Notes: a model not told the origin generated them from the letters alone. 64,000 nt of DNA from Talinum fruticosum (GCA_021018815.1 JAITYX010000012.1:4141001-4205000); one strand, 5' to 3'; counted from the first letter of the stretch, positions 33,277 to 45,935 are shown. Translations and numbers: made by a program.

Positions 33277-33872
33277 CTACCGTGGACCCTCTCTCTTCTC
33301 TTCGGTCGGTTTGAGGTTCGGCTTTCAGGTTTTGACTTTTTGATTACCAGCATGCTTGCATTTTTGCATCTAGCCAATTTTTAAAATTCATCTTCAATAG
33401 GTGAGTCCATTTTTTGCATTTTGCCAATTTTAAAATTCATCTCCGATAGGTGAGTCTATTTTTGCATTAGCTAAATTTACATTCATCTCAATTAAGTGAG
33501 TCTATTTTTTCATTTATCCAAATTTTAAATTCATCTCAAATAGGTGAGTTCATTTTTACATTTACCCAAAATTAAAATCCATCTCAATTAGGTGAGTCTA
33601 TTTTTGTATTTATCGTTTGGATTAGGAAATCTTTTTTGTTTTTTTTTACATTTAGCCGGATCTAATTCATCTCAATCTAGGGACATCAATGCATTAGCCT
33701 AATTGAGTTCATCCCAATATAAATCATTCTATTCGCATCAATCATCTTTCATTTTGGTCGGTTTGCATTCCTGATGTGTATCCCAATAAAGAGCATTTTT
33801 CCTTCTTTTTCTAAGTTTCTTCGGGTTTAGTGCTTGAGTCCCTTCTCTCCCAAAAGCTTGTGTCTCCTAACA
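33277..33872 (+). other. continuation of the gypsy leader
   Basis: Non-coding leader resuming after solo LTR S1. It holds the ~62-bp tandem repeats and runs up to the gag region. Confidence 0.6.
33355..33625 (+). repeat. ~60-bp tandem repeats in the gypsy leader
   Basis: About five units, each with AATTCATCTC, (A/G)ATAGGTGAGTC and TATTTTTGCATT. Spacing varies around 55-65 bp. Confidence 0.85.
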
Positions 33873-35532
33873 TGGTCCTAAGCAGTTATCTTTTGGATTT
33901 TAGAATAGGAAACCTACTTTAACTAGGTTTCACCAGAATTCGGGCTTGAAAAGGTTGGAGAGATTCAATAGAGAGTCTAGTAGCACATCTCTGCGTTCAA
34001 CATCTCGATCAACTACATTGCGACCACCCTTGATGAACCTAACACCAGTTTAATCAATCTTTCGTCGTAAGAGAGTACCAAAAATCAATTCCCCTCCAAT
34101 TGATGGAGGATCACACTCGTCTCCCATCATCTCTTTGCTCAACGAAGCCTAAGCTAAGATGGAAGCCCTAATTGAGGCTCAAGATCAAAAAATAGAATCC
34201 ATGTCCGAAACTCTTGTCCTCATTCTTAAGATTGCGGAAAAATGAGGAGAAGGAAAATGAAGAAAACAAAGAAGAAGGAGCTTGATTACCACCACTTGGC
34301 TCACCACTTTATGAATCATCTCGGACTCAACCTTCTCAAAAGACCGACCTCGAACCCAAGTCCGATCCACGCATATATTAATAGAAAGGATGTGAAGAGA
34401 GTCCTCTATGTTCAAGAGTCGATACGTTCACCTCACTCGGATTCACTTCAATCCCTAGAGGGAACCTCCTTGTAAATTTACCATGCCGGATATCAAGTTT
34501 CACGGTTTTGAAAATCCCCATCATCATTTTTGCAACTTCATAGGAGCAATGACTCTTAAGAATACCTGAAGATACATCCTACATCATTTTCCCTTGGATG
34601 TTCGATAAAGATGTTATGAAGTGTTTAATGCAGTTGACCCATGCAAGGTCACCAATTGTACTGATATGTGTAAGGAGTTCCTACACCAATACTCCTCCAA
34701 CACCGACCTCCCTGTTACCCTTCGTGACTTAGAGCTATGATCACACAAGGGGAGAAATAAAGCTTCACTGATTTTCTCACTAGATGACGAGCAAAGGCTG
34801 CCGACATGGTAGACAAACCTTCCGAAATAGATCAAGTTAGAATCATTGTGAAGAACCTTCGGCTCGCAAGTCAACACTTAAAGTTACTACCTTTCATGAG
34901 GTTCATTACCCTCATAGATGCGGGGATGCTAATCGAACAAGAAGCTGTTTCCACGACCATAAAAATCGGGGCAACTTATAGAGGTAACTACCAAAATAAG
35001 GATAAGAAAACCTCTGGGCACTACTAGTAGGAGTGTAGATGTTAATGCCCTTAATAGGTATACTGACTACACTCCAATAGATAGTACCTATGCTCAAGCC
35101 CTCAACCCTTTATAATTAAAAGGGAAAATTGAGTTGTCGCTCATCGGAGCGAGAATCGAAAATGTGATATAGTCACAAAATTGGGATGCGGAAAAGTTTT
35201 GCAAGTACCATCGTGCACGAGGACATGATATAGAACAATGTTGGACCTTCAAGAAAAAATAGAAAGTATGTTACTGTAATGTCAACTTTCTTAAAAAATA
35301 ATAGTCCACTCTAGACTGGACTAATTTGGCGAAAGTAACATCTTAAGTCTACTTGTTCAAACAAGAGAAGCGCCCGAGGGGAATTCAATTTCAACACTAT
35401 CCCAAACCATGGTGCACCCAAAATTTGACCCCTCAAGGTTCATCACCGACATTGATGAAGAAGGGTCCAAGCATATCACTTGGATTGACATTGAAGAGGC
35501 TCAAGAGTTTCCTGTCAACCTTGGAGAGTAGT
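33873..35532 (+). pseudogene. gag of the Ty3/gypsy element
   Basis: Recognisable blocks: ALIEAQDQKIESMSETLVLI near 34165, a capsid-like region (PHHHFCNFIGAMTLKN at 34515, KEFLHQYSSNTDLPVTLRDL at 34675), then MVDKPSEIDQVRIIVKNLR at 34806. The zinc-binding segment CKYHRARGHDIEQCWTFKKK lies at 35198-35258 (a C-H-H-C type common in Tat/Ogre gag). The end region (ITDIDEEGSKHITW) stops at 35531. Frames switch repeatedly and several stops interrupt it. Confidence 0.75.
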
Positions 35533-35686
35533 CCGTTTCGAGTCTAGGACTAGGGCTAATTTTTCTGTTCCTAATTGTATTTGTTCATCTTTCGGTTTTG
35601 AAATTTTTGTTTCCAAGTCCGATATACTCCTTTCCTCATTTAATAAGATGAATATTTTTGCTTACTCTTTTTATCCTTTTTTTCTT
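35533..35686 (+). other. gypsy gag-pol spacer
   Basis: T-rich spacer with no frame. It is the target of solo LTR S2, whose 5-bp duplication TTCTT marks both sides. Confidence 0.6.
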
Positions 35687-37009
35687 TGAAGGTTTGCTCC
35701 AGGAGAGACTAAGTCACCCTAGGGGTTGAATAGGGTGATGAGGAAATTTGAACAAACTTAGACACTTTTTCTTGGAAGAAGATAAACAGTGCTTACGAGT
35801 CTAGATTGGACAAAAAAATGTAAACACTCGGAAATACGTGGAAACCCTCCTGGGCGAGAAAACCACGGACAGTGCTAATCCAAGCTCCAAGTCAAATCCA
35901 TTATTTTGAATCCTCAAAATACAAAGGAATGACTCTACCAGAATTGCTCCCTTAGACAATTCCTTACAATGTTTTCCGAGAGTCGAAGTTCCCTTATCCG
36001 ATCTAGTACTTCCTAACTGAGATAACCTTTGCAGTTAGGGACAACTGAGCTGAGTTAACCCTTATAGCTTAGTCAAGGGACCTTACTCGGAAAGTAAGAA
36101 AAGTATGTAACTGATTACAAGACTTTACAACTCGGAAAATAATAATTACAAACCGGGAGTTGTAAGTTGAAGATTGAATATGAATAGAATGACTTTTTCT
36201 TAAGTAATATGTCTCCACAATTAATCCAGCAAATCTTCAAGTCTTGTGAACAGGCTTCTATTTATAGATGACCAAGCGAGAATGACCTTTGTGTCTTGGT
36301 TACGAACGAAGTCTTTCTCGACCGTTGTAACGGTTCTTCCGAGTCACTTAGAAAAGATTCGTTGGGATGTGAATGGCTCTTGGCTCCTAAAGGTACTCCA
36401 AGCAATTGGTGATGTCCGAAAAGAAAGGTGGAAACCACCGTTGAGCTTAGTGTTGGAGTTTTCCAGTTTTGGAAACAAATAGCCACGATACGGTGTCCGA
36501 GCCCTGTTCGAAGTAGATAAAGCTTATCTGTCGGTGATTAACAACTAGAAGCTAGGTTACTTTTGTATTTCAAAAATGAGATAAAATCATTTGAATAACC
36601 TACAAAAGTAAACCACTTTGGTTCTCAAAGTATAAAATAATTTGGTCTAAAATTAGGCAGAGATAATAATTAAGTTAGGATAATTAAGTGCATAATTATC
36701 TTCGGCCTAAAAGAGTGGAATTTTAATATTCAATATACTCAAAATCCATTAGAGTCAATCCTAATATTAATCAAGTTAGAAAGAATAGAATCATCGGAAT
36801 ATAACGACTTGATCTGGACAAATAATTCTCAAACAAACAAACCGACTTAAAAAGGAATTAACACTATAATTCGCTTTGTGTTGAAATATGGAGTTAGAAC
36901 TCAGAATAAAACTCGGAATGACTTGAAATCAAAACTTATGAGGAATGAGGTTTATATCTAAGTCTTCATATAGTACTCGGAATGACTTAGAGTTAGAATC
37001 GAATCTTCA
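35687..37009 (-). mobile_element. solo copia LTR (S2), TSD TTCTT
   Basis: Minus-strand LTR starting TGAAGATTCG (at 37009) and ending GGAGCAAACCTTCA (at 35687), 1323 bp. TTCTT lies on both sides (35682-35686 and 37010-37014). The TATA box (CTATAAATAGAAGCC) is at about 36246-36262 on the minus strand. No internal region is present, which fits LTR-LTR recombination. Confidence 0.95.
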
Positions 37010-37014
37010 TTCTT

Positions 37015-38656
37015 AATTGTTTTGCCTCTAATGATGAACAAGAAATCCCTAAAGAGCTAATAAAAGCTAAGGAAGATCATGAAAATAGCTCACCAATTAT
37101 AGAAGAAATAATAACTATTAAGTTAGGATCTCTAGATCAACCCCAAGATGTTAAGATTGGAAAACTCTAAGTCTAGAAGAGCAAAAGCATTTTACTTCAC
37201 TCCTTACAGAGTTTATAGATGTGTTTGCTTGGTTCTACAGAGATATACGGGGATAGATCCTAGCATAACGGAACACAAAATTATGCTCTATGAAGATGCC
37301 AAACCAGTTAAATAGAAGCTTAGGAGGATGAAACCTAAGTGGGCCTTAAAGATAAAAAAAGAGGTTCAAAAGAAGGTAGAACACTCGGATATAACATTTC
37401 CGCATGGGTAGTAAACGTTATAACATTTCCGAAGAAAGACGAGAGCGTCGGAATGTGTTTTAGCTTTAGAGACCTCAATGAGGCAAGCTCTAAGGATGAC
37501 TTCCTCTACCTCACATAGACATCTTAGGCTATGTGGGGTACAATCAGTGAAAATGGTTCAAGAGGACATGGAAAAAATGACATTCTTTACTTAATTGGGG
37601 ACATATTGCTATGTGGTAATGCCTTTTGGACTCGAAAAATGCTAGAGCCACATATCGGAGGACATCCACTACTATGCTTGCACAACATGATACACAAAGA
37701 GGTCGAAGTCTACATCAATGACATGATCATAAAGTCCAAGGATAAGGCAGGGCACCTACCTAGCCTTAGGAAATTCTTCGAAAAACTGCGAAAATACAAC
37801 ATGTGCCTTAACCCTCAAAAGTGTGCCTTTGGGATAACCTCGAGCAAATTGTTAGGGTATGTAGTCGAGTCTTACGAGAATTGAAGTTGATCAATCCAAG
37901 ATCAAAGCCATTCAGGAGATGCCACTGCTAGAGATAGAGAAGGAAATACAGGGATTCTTGAGACGCCTACAATACATTCGTCATTTTATATCAAAACCGA
38001 CTATGGTCTCGCGAACCAATCTTCAAGAAGCTCAAAAAAGTAGTAAAGCCTATCTGGGATGAGGAGTACCAAGCAGCATGTGAGAAGGTTAAGATGTACT
38101 TGGCCAGTCCGTTCGTTTTAATTCCGCCACAACACGGCAAAATCATTGCTTCTATATCTCGCCACCATAGAGACTGCAATTGGGGCCATGCTAGCTTAAC
38201 AAGATGGAAAAGAAGAGCATGTAGTGTACTATCTAAGTAAGACATTCTTAGATTATGAGACTTGGTACACTTCCCTATAGAAAACATCCTTGGCTTTAGT
38301 CCGGGCCACCAAGAAGCTTAGAGACTACATGCTAGTCCACCCGGTATAAGTAGTAGCACCAATGGACCCTATTAAGTACATTCTAGAACAACCAACTGTC
38401 AGGAAGAAGATAGCTAGATGGACGATCATGTTATTAGAATTTGAACTTAAATAAATCCTACACAAAGCGATTAAAGGGAGGGTAATATTAGAATTCCTAG
38501 CTGATCTACCATCAACTGAAGCGCAACGAGAGTAGTTTTAATTTCCGGACGAGGGGATCCTACAGGTAGAGGTGGACGTGTAGTCAATATATGTCGATGA
38601 CGCTTCCAATCGAAGGGCTTTGGGGTAAGAATCCTTTTAGTCTCGCCGGAGGGTGC
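37015..38656 (+). pseudogene. gypsy reverse transcriptase and first RNase H
   Basis: RT blocks are KPKWALKIKKEVQKKVE at 37330, then CRDLNEASSKDD-like sequence at 37465. The catalytic region EVYINDMIIKSKDKAGHL lies at 37705-37755, where YVDD is replaced by YIND. LRKYNMCLNPQKCAFGI follows. RNase H blocks follow (DEEYQAACEKVKMYLASP at 38060). The frame then reaches the start of the second RNase H (YVDDASN near 38590, LLVSPEG at 38640), where solo LTR S3 interrupts it. It has many stops. Confidence 0.8.
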
Positions 38657-40140
38657 TGAAGACTCGGACACTCGCTCAATATCTTTCCGAGTCATGCAAA
38701 AGGAATCAGGTATACCGATGTTATTCATGTAGAGTTTTGATTCCAAGGCATTATCTCGTGTCTTAGAAACTTACTTGAGAAAAATAGTATTTTCTCTAAG
38801 TGATTCGGCCCTCACTTATCTCTTTTATCGCTTTTAGTTAGCGACTCGTAAAAGCTGGATCTTTATTCCGAGTCCACTCTCACTCGGAATAATCGCATCT
38901 CATGCTTAGTCTATATCAAGTTTTTCCCACTCGATATTCGTTATAGAACTTGATCCTTTGCTTAAGACTAAGTCATATGGAATTCCGAGTATCATGGATA
39001 TTAGACTCGGAAAATTCCATTTCTTTTCGACTCGGATAATCAATTGCGTATTTTCCATAACTATTCTATTATCTCGTGTCTAACCTTGGACCAAAGTATT
39101 TTATACTTTGAGAACCAAAGTTGTTTTACTTTTGTAGGTTATCCAATCGAGGATATCTTTTCAAACTACAAAAGTAGCCGGCTTCGAACGTCAAATCACC
39201 AGCGAGATACGGCTTTTCAACTTCCTCGCTTTAGTCCCGGAAGATTGTGTCGAAGCCATGCGCTTCCATATCCGGAAAACTGGAACGCTAAGCCTAACGG
39301 TGGTTTCCACCTCATTTTTCAAGACACAACCGATGGTTTTGGGACTTCCAAGAGAGTTAAACCGTTGTCCAACGTTCATATTTCAACGGATACTTTCCGA
39401 GTGACTCGGAAAGTCTCTCCCAACGGTCACGGAAGACTCTCGGTCAGCGAGATGAAGATAACGGCTACTCTACTTGGTTATCTATAAATAGAAGCCACTT
39501 CACAAGACTTGAAGATTGCCGAATCTATTGTTAATATACATACTTGAGAAAAGTTATTGAATTTACTTCCAATCTTCTACTTACAACTCCCATTCTGTAA
39601 TTCTTTACTCTCGAGTTGTAAGGTCTTGTACTTAGTTACAAACTCTTCTTACATTCTTTGTAAGGTCCCTTGACTAAGTCTGTAAAGGTTAACTCAGCTT
39701 AGTTATCCCTAGCTGTAAGGGTTATCTCAGCTAGGAAGTACTAGATCGGATAAGGTATCTTCCGAGTCTAGGAAAACTTGTATAGAGTTGTCCAAGGGAG
39801 CAGCTCGGGTTACGTCAAGTTCACGGTATTTTGTGGACTCAAAATAGTGGATTTGACTTCGTGTCCGGATTGACACGGGCCGTGGTTTTCTGCCCCGGGA
39901 GGGTTTCCACGTAAATTCTCTCGTGTACATTTTCCGAGTTCATTCTAGACTCGACATGCCTTTATCGCTCTTGCTTCTTCGTTTAATTCCTCTCCGAGTC
40001 CAATCTTTTCGACCCTGTTGTTAGACTCGGAATCTGTCTTTGCCTCTTTTCGTGTAAAAGTGTGTATTTTCACGAAGAATTTTCTATCACCCTATTCACC
40101 CCCTCTAGGGTGAATCGGACTCTCCCCGAGCAAACCTTCA
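38657..40140 (+). mobile_element. solo copia LTR (S3) inside the gypsy second RNase H
   Basis: 1484 bp, TGAAGACTCGG to CAAACCTTCA, with a TATA box (CTATAAATAGAAGCC) at 39483. The flanks GGTGC (38652-38656) and GGAGC (40141-40145) form an imperfect 5-bp duplication. The gypsy frame reads SPEG before it and resumes after it, which confirms the insertion point. Confidence 0.93.
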
Positions 40141-41697
40141 GGAGCATATACTCCCATATTGGTTAAATTGGACTTCGATGTCACCAATAATGCTACGAAA
40201 TATGAAGCATGCATAACCAAACTGCGACCAAGCAATCGAGGTAGGAGCCAAAAACATCGGGGTGACTCAAGTCCGATCATCAATTAAATCTCACAAAAAT
40301 GAAAGGTACGTAGTGAAGCCTTGGCACCCTACCAAGCGCACCTAATGGAACTAGCAAAACATTTTAACAAGTATATCACACACCTACCTTCCCAAGGATG
40401 ATAATCAATTCGCAGATGCTTTAGCCAAATTAGCTTTCATGATTAGCATCCCTAGAGGCATTCATTTAATGCCTATCGGTATACAATGGAGGAGTCTGTT
40501 CATGTATGTATATGCGATAGAAGTGTTTAGTATTGACTAAACCAGTTGGTACCATTACATTTACCGATACTTAGATAGCCAAGAATACCAACCAAAATCC
40601 ACACCTAGAGCCCAACAAGGAATTCATATGTTATCTCGCGCAATTCTTCACTAGTTAAGGACAACTCGTATAAGAAAATCGACATGGGCATTAGCTTAAT
40701 TTTTGTTAATCAACATGAAGCGTAACACATAATGACCGACATTCATGGTGGAGGCTGTGGACCTCACCTGAATGGAAGAATGTTGGTTCATAAAATTAAG
40801 TGATTAGGGATTACTAGCCAACCATAGCAGCAATTTTCCATGAGTTTGGTTCATAAAATGAATCGCCCGGCCATTCCTAGTTTGGGGCATAGACATCATC
40901 GGTAAGGCGGCCCCTAAAAGAATGGAAGGTCACGAATTCATCCTACTAGCAATTGACTACTTCATCGAATAGGTCGAGGCAACATCATAAGTGATAATAA
41001 CATCAAAGCATGTGACCAAGTTTATAACCCATAATGGGGTACCACATGAACCGATTAGTGATCATGGTAGTCATTTCAAGAAAGAGGTATGAGATCAACT
41101 GGATAGTCACTTGAAGAAAGAGTTCACTTCAAGATCAAACATCAAAAGTCTTCTCCCTATCGCCCTCGGACAAATAGAGCAGTCGAGGTAGCTAATAAGA
41201 ACATCCGCAAGATACTTGGAGAAAATGGCCATCGACTATAAAGGCCGCCCGACAAGTTTCTTTTTCCTTTATGGGGCTACCGGACCTCAATTGGAACCTC
41301 GACGGGAGCAAAACCTTAGTCCCTTGTATATGGCATGGAAGCAGTCCTTCCAGTAGAAATTGCCATCCCCTCTTTAAGAACCATAGCTGAAAGTAAGATT
41401 CAAGAAGCGGATCGGGCCAAAGCACGTTATAAGGAACTAGTCTTACTTGGATGAACGAGTGTTTGCGTGCTCGCATAAATTCCGAATATACCATGCACAT
41501 ATATCAAGGACATTTAATAAAAAGGTCAAGCCTCATCACTTACAAATTGGTGACTTGGTCCTTCAAGAAATCGGAGCACCTATTCAGGACCCTAGGCTGA
41601 ATTGGCAAGGACCATACATTCTCGGTCAAATCCTACCGAGAGGAGTAGTCAAATTAACAGACTTAGATGATGAAGAGATATTTCCGTAAACCAACCT
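40141..41697 (+). pseudogene. gypsy second RNase H and integrase
   Basis: The RNase H continues with LVKLDFDVTNNATKYEACI at 40155. Integrase follows: an ITDIHGG-like zinc region at 40737, then HGSHFKKEV-type sequence with the second catalytic Asp region near 41060. YRPRTNRAVEVANKNIRKIL at 41160-41220 corresponds to the YHPQTNGQVE block. The C-terminal part (KPHHLQIGDLVL, LNWQGPYIL, PRGVVKLTDLDDEE) is open to 41687 and ends with NLDQLKKHYI. Stops lie throughout the first two thirds. Confidence 0.8.
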
Positions 41698-41799
41698 AGA
41701 CCAGTTGAAGAAACATTATATTTAGTATTAAACTAAATAGTTTAGGCCATAGCCGAGCCCAACCCAAACTAGGCCACAACCTAAGCCGGCGCCGACCAC

Positions 41800-43955
41800 C
41801 ACTTGGTGAAGGGTCCAAAACAGTAATAAACTATGTTCAATGGTTGCTAAATGCAGGATTCCTAATGCAAGCATATTTTTAAAACACACTACTCAAATTT
41901 TGAAGTTTCGCCCTCTTAATAGAAAATCAATCCCCAGTAGAGTCGCCACTTGTAGGAACCAAGGATTGGAATAGGATTAGGTTGCGATTCCCTAAGGACC
42001 ATGGCATAAGGGTTTTTGAAAAAGGGTTTGAAAGAGGGAGTTTAAAGAGGGAGTTGGAGAAAAGATTTTGAATGTGAGGATTGATATCTTATTTAGAGTT
42101 CCGAATTTTATTAAACCAAGTTAAAGATAAATTGAATTAAATCGATTGGAGGTTTTATTAATTATTTTATTTTATAAATTATTTTCAGAATTCGGGGATA
42201 TTATTTCTTAATTGAAGAATAGAAAAATTAGAGATTAGGGATTCTGCCGTAAGGCTTTTGGGCCAGGCCGGTGTGAAGACACCGGTCCGAACCCAAGCCT
42301 CAACCATCGACCACCCGGTGCGGGCAGTAGCCTACACTCGGCGGTCGGAGCGCTGGCCGGGGCCATGGATGAGACAAGTAGCCTCGGCCTTTAGCCCGGC
42401 TGGCAGATCCAGATCTCTTTTTTAACCCCGCAATTAGAAAATAACCGAGATGAATTTTTAATACAAATAAAGCAAAAAGAGGAGTCGCTAGTTAGTTTTT
42501 AGGAAAAAAACTAATAAAAGCAAAATAAAAATTTTCTCTTCCGATCTTAGTATGGGGAAACTAAGATCAAAAAGGATGAAAGTGACTCCATCGGTCATAT
42601 AAACGAGAATCAAATTCGGGGTCGAGGGTAAGAAATGTAGGGAAAACCCTTCCGTTTCGCCCGTCCGAAGACGACCATTACTAGTTTGAGTAGTATATTA
42701 AAAGAACGTGCTAGACTCAAGCACTCAACATGCTAAACGAAATTAAAGCAACCAAAACATGAATAAAAGCAATAAAAGTAAATAAAAGGAAAGCGAGTAA
42801 AGGAATAGTAAAGCGAGAGAAAAGAAAAGAGAGAAACTTTAAAAGTTACATCGGGCGAGGAGGAAATAAAAAGCGGTACAACTCTTTGATCCACAATATG
42901 AAAAGGCATAAATTAAATAAGCTGTTTGAAGGCCGAATAGTTTCCTTCGAGGTTGTCCCACTTGCTGATCCGGATCTCCGCGGTAGATCTCTTGAAGCGA
43001 CGACGACAAATCAAAGGAAAGAGGGGCTTTTGAGTAAATTTTGAAAAGGCAATTTTATAGGAAGTTGGAAAAGATCAGCTGAATGAATTCCTAAAGATTG
43101 GAATAATTAAATATTCGTTACCACTTTGAACATATTCGAGTGGCATTGTTCATAAAAGAGGAGTGTTTGAGGTTCTTTTTCAGCAGAGTAATGTTAAGGC
43201 TTGTGTGTTCCGGTTAGCTTTCGCGAGCATAATGCATAGGAAAAGGCCATATAGAAATGAGAGCCAAGTATCTCTATTTATAGGGAGAGACCTAGGTAAA
43301 AAATGACATAGGGTTTACCCTCGATCAGCTGTCCAAAGTTGAGTAGAAAATCGGGATAAAAATCACAAGACCGAAGCTGAATAAGAGAGGATAAAACCGA
43401 ATACAATACCGGTCGGGGCACCAGCCACCCGAGCATGCCTAGGTTTTGTGCCCTAGCATGCTGCCAAGGGAGTCTCCTGGGCAAAACAATGTGTTCCACA
43501 TAAAAAGTCCAGGTAGGGGCGTTGGTCATGCGACGCCGTTTTGAGGGGAAGCTCCTAGTCTTTTGGCGGATCTGTTCTTGGAGCTTAAATCCAAGCACTT
43601 TCATACCGGTGATCATGAAATGTAGCGTCTTATGTCGTCTTGAAGGTCTTCGACTCCTGTCTAATTTGACAAAAGTGAAATGCGGACTCGAGCTTGGAAT
43701 TTCCTAATATGCAACACTCGGACTCCATTGTCTCTAGAGGCTTGGCCCGGTCTTGGATCGTCCGAAAGAAAAGGGGATTTATGGATCGACCCAAGGCAAA
43801 AGGCTATTTATGTTGTGGTGGGGGTCTTTGTGACTTACCGGTTTCCGTCGCACCAATCAAACATAGTCACGTGATCTAATTCCTCAAACGAGGCTCGGGG
43901 TTTCATCACTAGCCAATATAATAAAATACGGAATTAAAAGAGATAAGGGATGACA
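41800..43955 (-). mobile_element. inverted gypsy LTR with PBS and short leader
   Basis: Read on the minus strand: LTR 43955 to 41953 (TGTCATCCCTTATC to GGTTCCTACA), a PBS at 41934-41950 (TGGCGACTCTACTGGGG), then leader to about 41800 matching 26305-26420. It is the same family as the + LTR at 24399-26285 but opposite in orientation, facing the end of the + pol. It is either a truncated second copy or the product of an inversion. Confidence 0.8.
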
Positions 43956-44329
43956 CCTTTTAGATGCTTACGGTTGTTGATGTACCCATTTTGGTCTCCT
44001 CCGATGGACTATCCTTCGCCTCTGTTCTATCCCCCATGGCCTAACCGTCTAGCTCTCCTTCCTTATTTTCATCTAGACCTTTCTCTAGGCCTCCATCTAT
44101 TTCGGGGTCGCTTGTGTGCACGGGTACTCTTGGGGTGGATGCCACTCCATCCTTCCTTCTCGATTCTAGTCGGGCTTTTGCCACTATGCCCAGCCCACAT
44201 CTAGGTTGCGACCATTCTCTTAAGGCCTCTTCCGTATCTCGCTATTATCGACCCTATTAGTTTAACTTGTGTTGGGCTTGACCTATCTTGCTATTCCAGC
44301 GCCCATTCTAGCCCCGTCGTCTTTGCTCC
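43956..44329. other. unassigned segment
   Basis: CT-rich, with an open frame at 43950-44204 that has no recognisable motif. It may be a decayed integrase C-terminus of the copia fragment that follows. Confidence 0.3.
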
Positions 44330-45935
44330 CGTCAATAGGCATTCTATGCAAACTAAAGCCAACTCTAGTATTATTAAACCCAAACATGTCTTGTCTCTAT
44401 TTGTGTGTCTCTCTAAAGTTGAACCCTCTTCCTTTTTATTACTTCCAAGTCATCTAAATGGGTTGATGTGATGACGGAGGAGTATTCTCGCACTCATTGC
44501 CAATGACACTTGGGAGTTAGTACCATCTATACCGGGCCAAAATATTATTGGTAGTAATCGGGTTTATAAAATAAAGTACCATTTTGATTGAGGTGTGGAG
44601 AGATATAAAGCTCGATTAGTGGCCCAAGGATTTCATCAACAAGCTGGAATTGACTACCATGAGACATCTTGTCCTATTGTCAAACTTGTCACTATTCGCT
44701 TGTTTTTATCTTTAGCAGTTTCATTTAGTTAGTGTATCCGTCGGTTAAATGTGAAGAATGTATTTCTTCATGGCAATCTAACTAAGGAAATTTACATGCG
44801 AGAACCTCCTAGGTATGTTCACTCAAATTTTTTCAAGGCATGTCTCGTAAACATAAAAAGGCCATATATGGTTTGAAATAAGCCCCTCAAGCTTGGTTTC
44901 ATCGTTTCAGTAGCTTTCTTCTGTCTCATGGTTTTGTTTGTAGTCATGTTGATCCCTCCATGTTTGTTTTATGCACCGACTCACATTTCATAGTTCTTCT
45001 TCTTTATGTGGATGGCATTATATCGACGAGACGACTCTTAAGCACAACTTGAAACCTTAATTACCCTTCTTTCTCAGCAATTTGCAAACAAAGATCTTAG
45101 AGATCTTCATTATATCATGGGTATTTAGGTGGTTCACTCTCCTTCAGGACTTTTCTTAATAAAGTAGAAGTATGTTGTTGACCTTTGACAAAAATTTCAG
45201 TAACAAACATGTAAGCTTGTTAGAACACCTTCTGCTGCTCAAACCACTCTATCCCTTTCTAATGGTGAACTACTTACAGCACTCTTCTCAGCATGAAGTA
45301 TGGTAGGCGCATTGCAATATTTAACTATGACTCGCCTTAATATTGCGTATGCTGTGAATGTGCTTTCCTAGTTTATGCATGCTCTCTACATTACTCACCT
45401 CCATCTTGTCAAGCGTATTTTTCGCTATTTGCAGGGTACTTTGTCACATGGATTGTGGTTTCATCCAACGTCATCTCCTACACTAGTTGCGGCTTATTCC
45501 GATGCTAATTGGGCTGGTTGCAAGGATTCATGTCACTCTACCATTGGTTATGCGAGTGTTTCTTGGTCCTAATTTGATTGTAGAGCTGTCCAAGAAGTAA
45601 CCCACTATCTCAAAGTCCTCTACGCAAGCCGAGTACAGTGTCCGTTGGTTATACGATTGCTTGAGACGATTTGGATACGCAAACCGCTCTATGATCTTAG
45701 CATAGTTTTTCTCAACTAGTCAGGTTGTATTGTGACAACATTAGTGCTATGTACATGTCCGCCAATCCTATTCAACGTGATCGTAGCATGCATATCGCTG
45801 TTGACTACCATTTCGTTGGTATGCGGGTTGTTGATGGAGATTTAGTTGTTCATTATATTCCGACAAAGCTACGGATTGTTGATGTTTACCAAGGGTCTTT
45901 CCACTCAGCAGTTTTTGTTACATAGAAACAATCTA
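44330..45935 (+). pseudogene. pol fragment of a second copia lineage (linker, RT, RNase H)
   Basis: An integrase-RT linker (NRHSMQTKAN, IIKPKHVLSL) precedes RT blocks NDTWELVPSIPGQNIIGSNR (reading across 44500), [19 protein letters not shown] and [15 protein letters not shown]. RNase H blocks follow: HLHLVKRIFRYLQGT and YSDANWAGCKDSCHSTIGY at 45390-45560, then VDYHFVG and a VHYIPTK-like end. Wording in these blocks differs from copies A-D, so this is another lineage, perhaps Tork- or Retrofit-like. The catalytic YVDD reads YVDGI near 45010. Stops are frequent and no LTR is clear. Confidence 0.78.

Larger units (their letters stand above)
24399..41800 (+). mobile_element. Ty3/gypsy element, Tat/Ogre-like, lacking a direct 3' LTR
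   Basis: An LTR, PBS of the TGGCGACTC type, long leader with tandem repeats, gag, protease-RT region, two RNase H regions and integrase (RT before integrase) follow on the + strand. A second RNase H-like domain after the first is characteristic of the Tat lineage. The element is interrupted by three copia solo LTRs and, inside one of them, a MULE. Instead of a direct 3' LTR, an inverted LTR of the same family follows. All frames are decayed. Confidence 0.82.
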
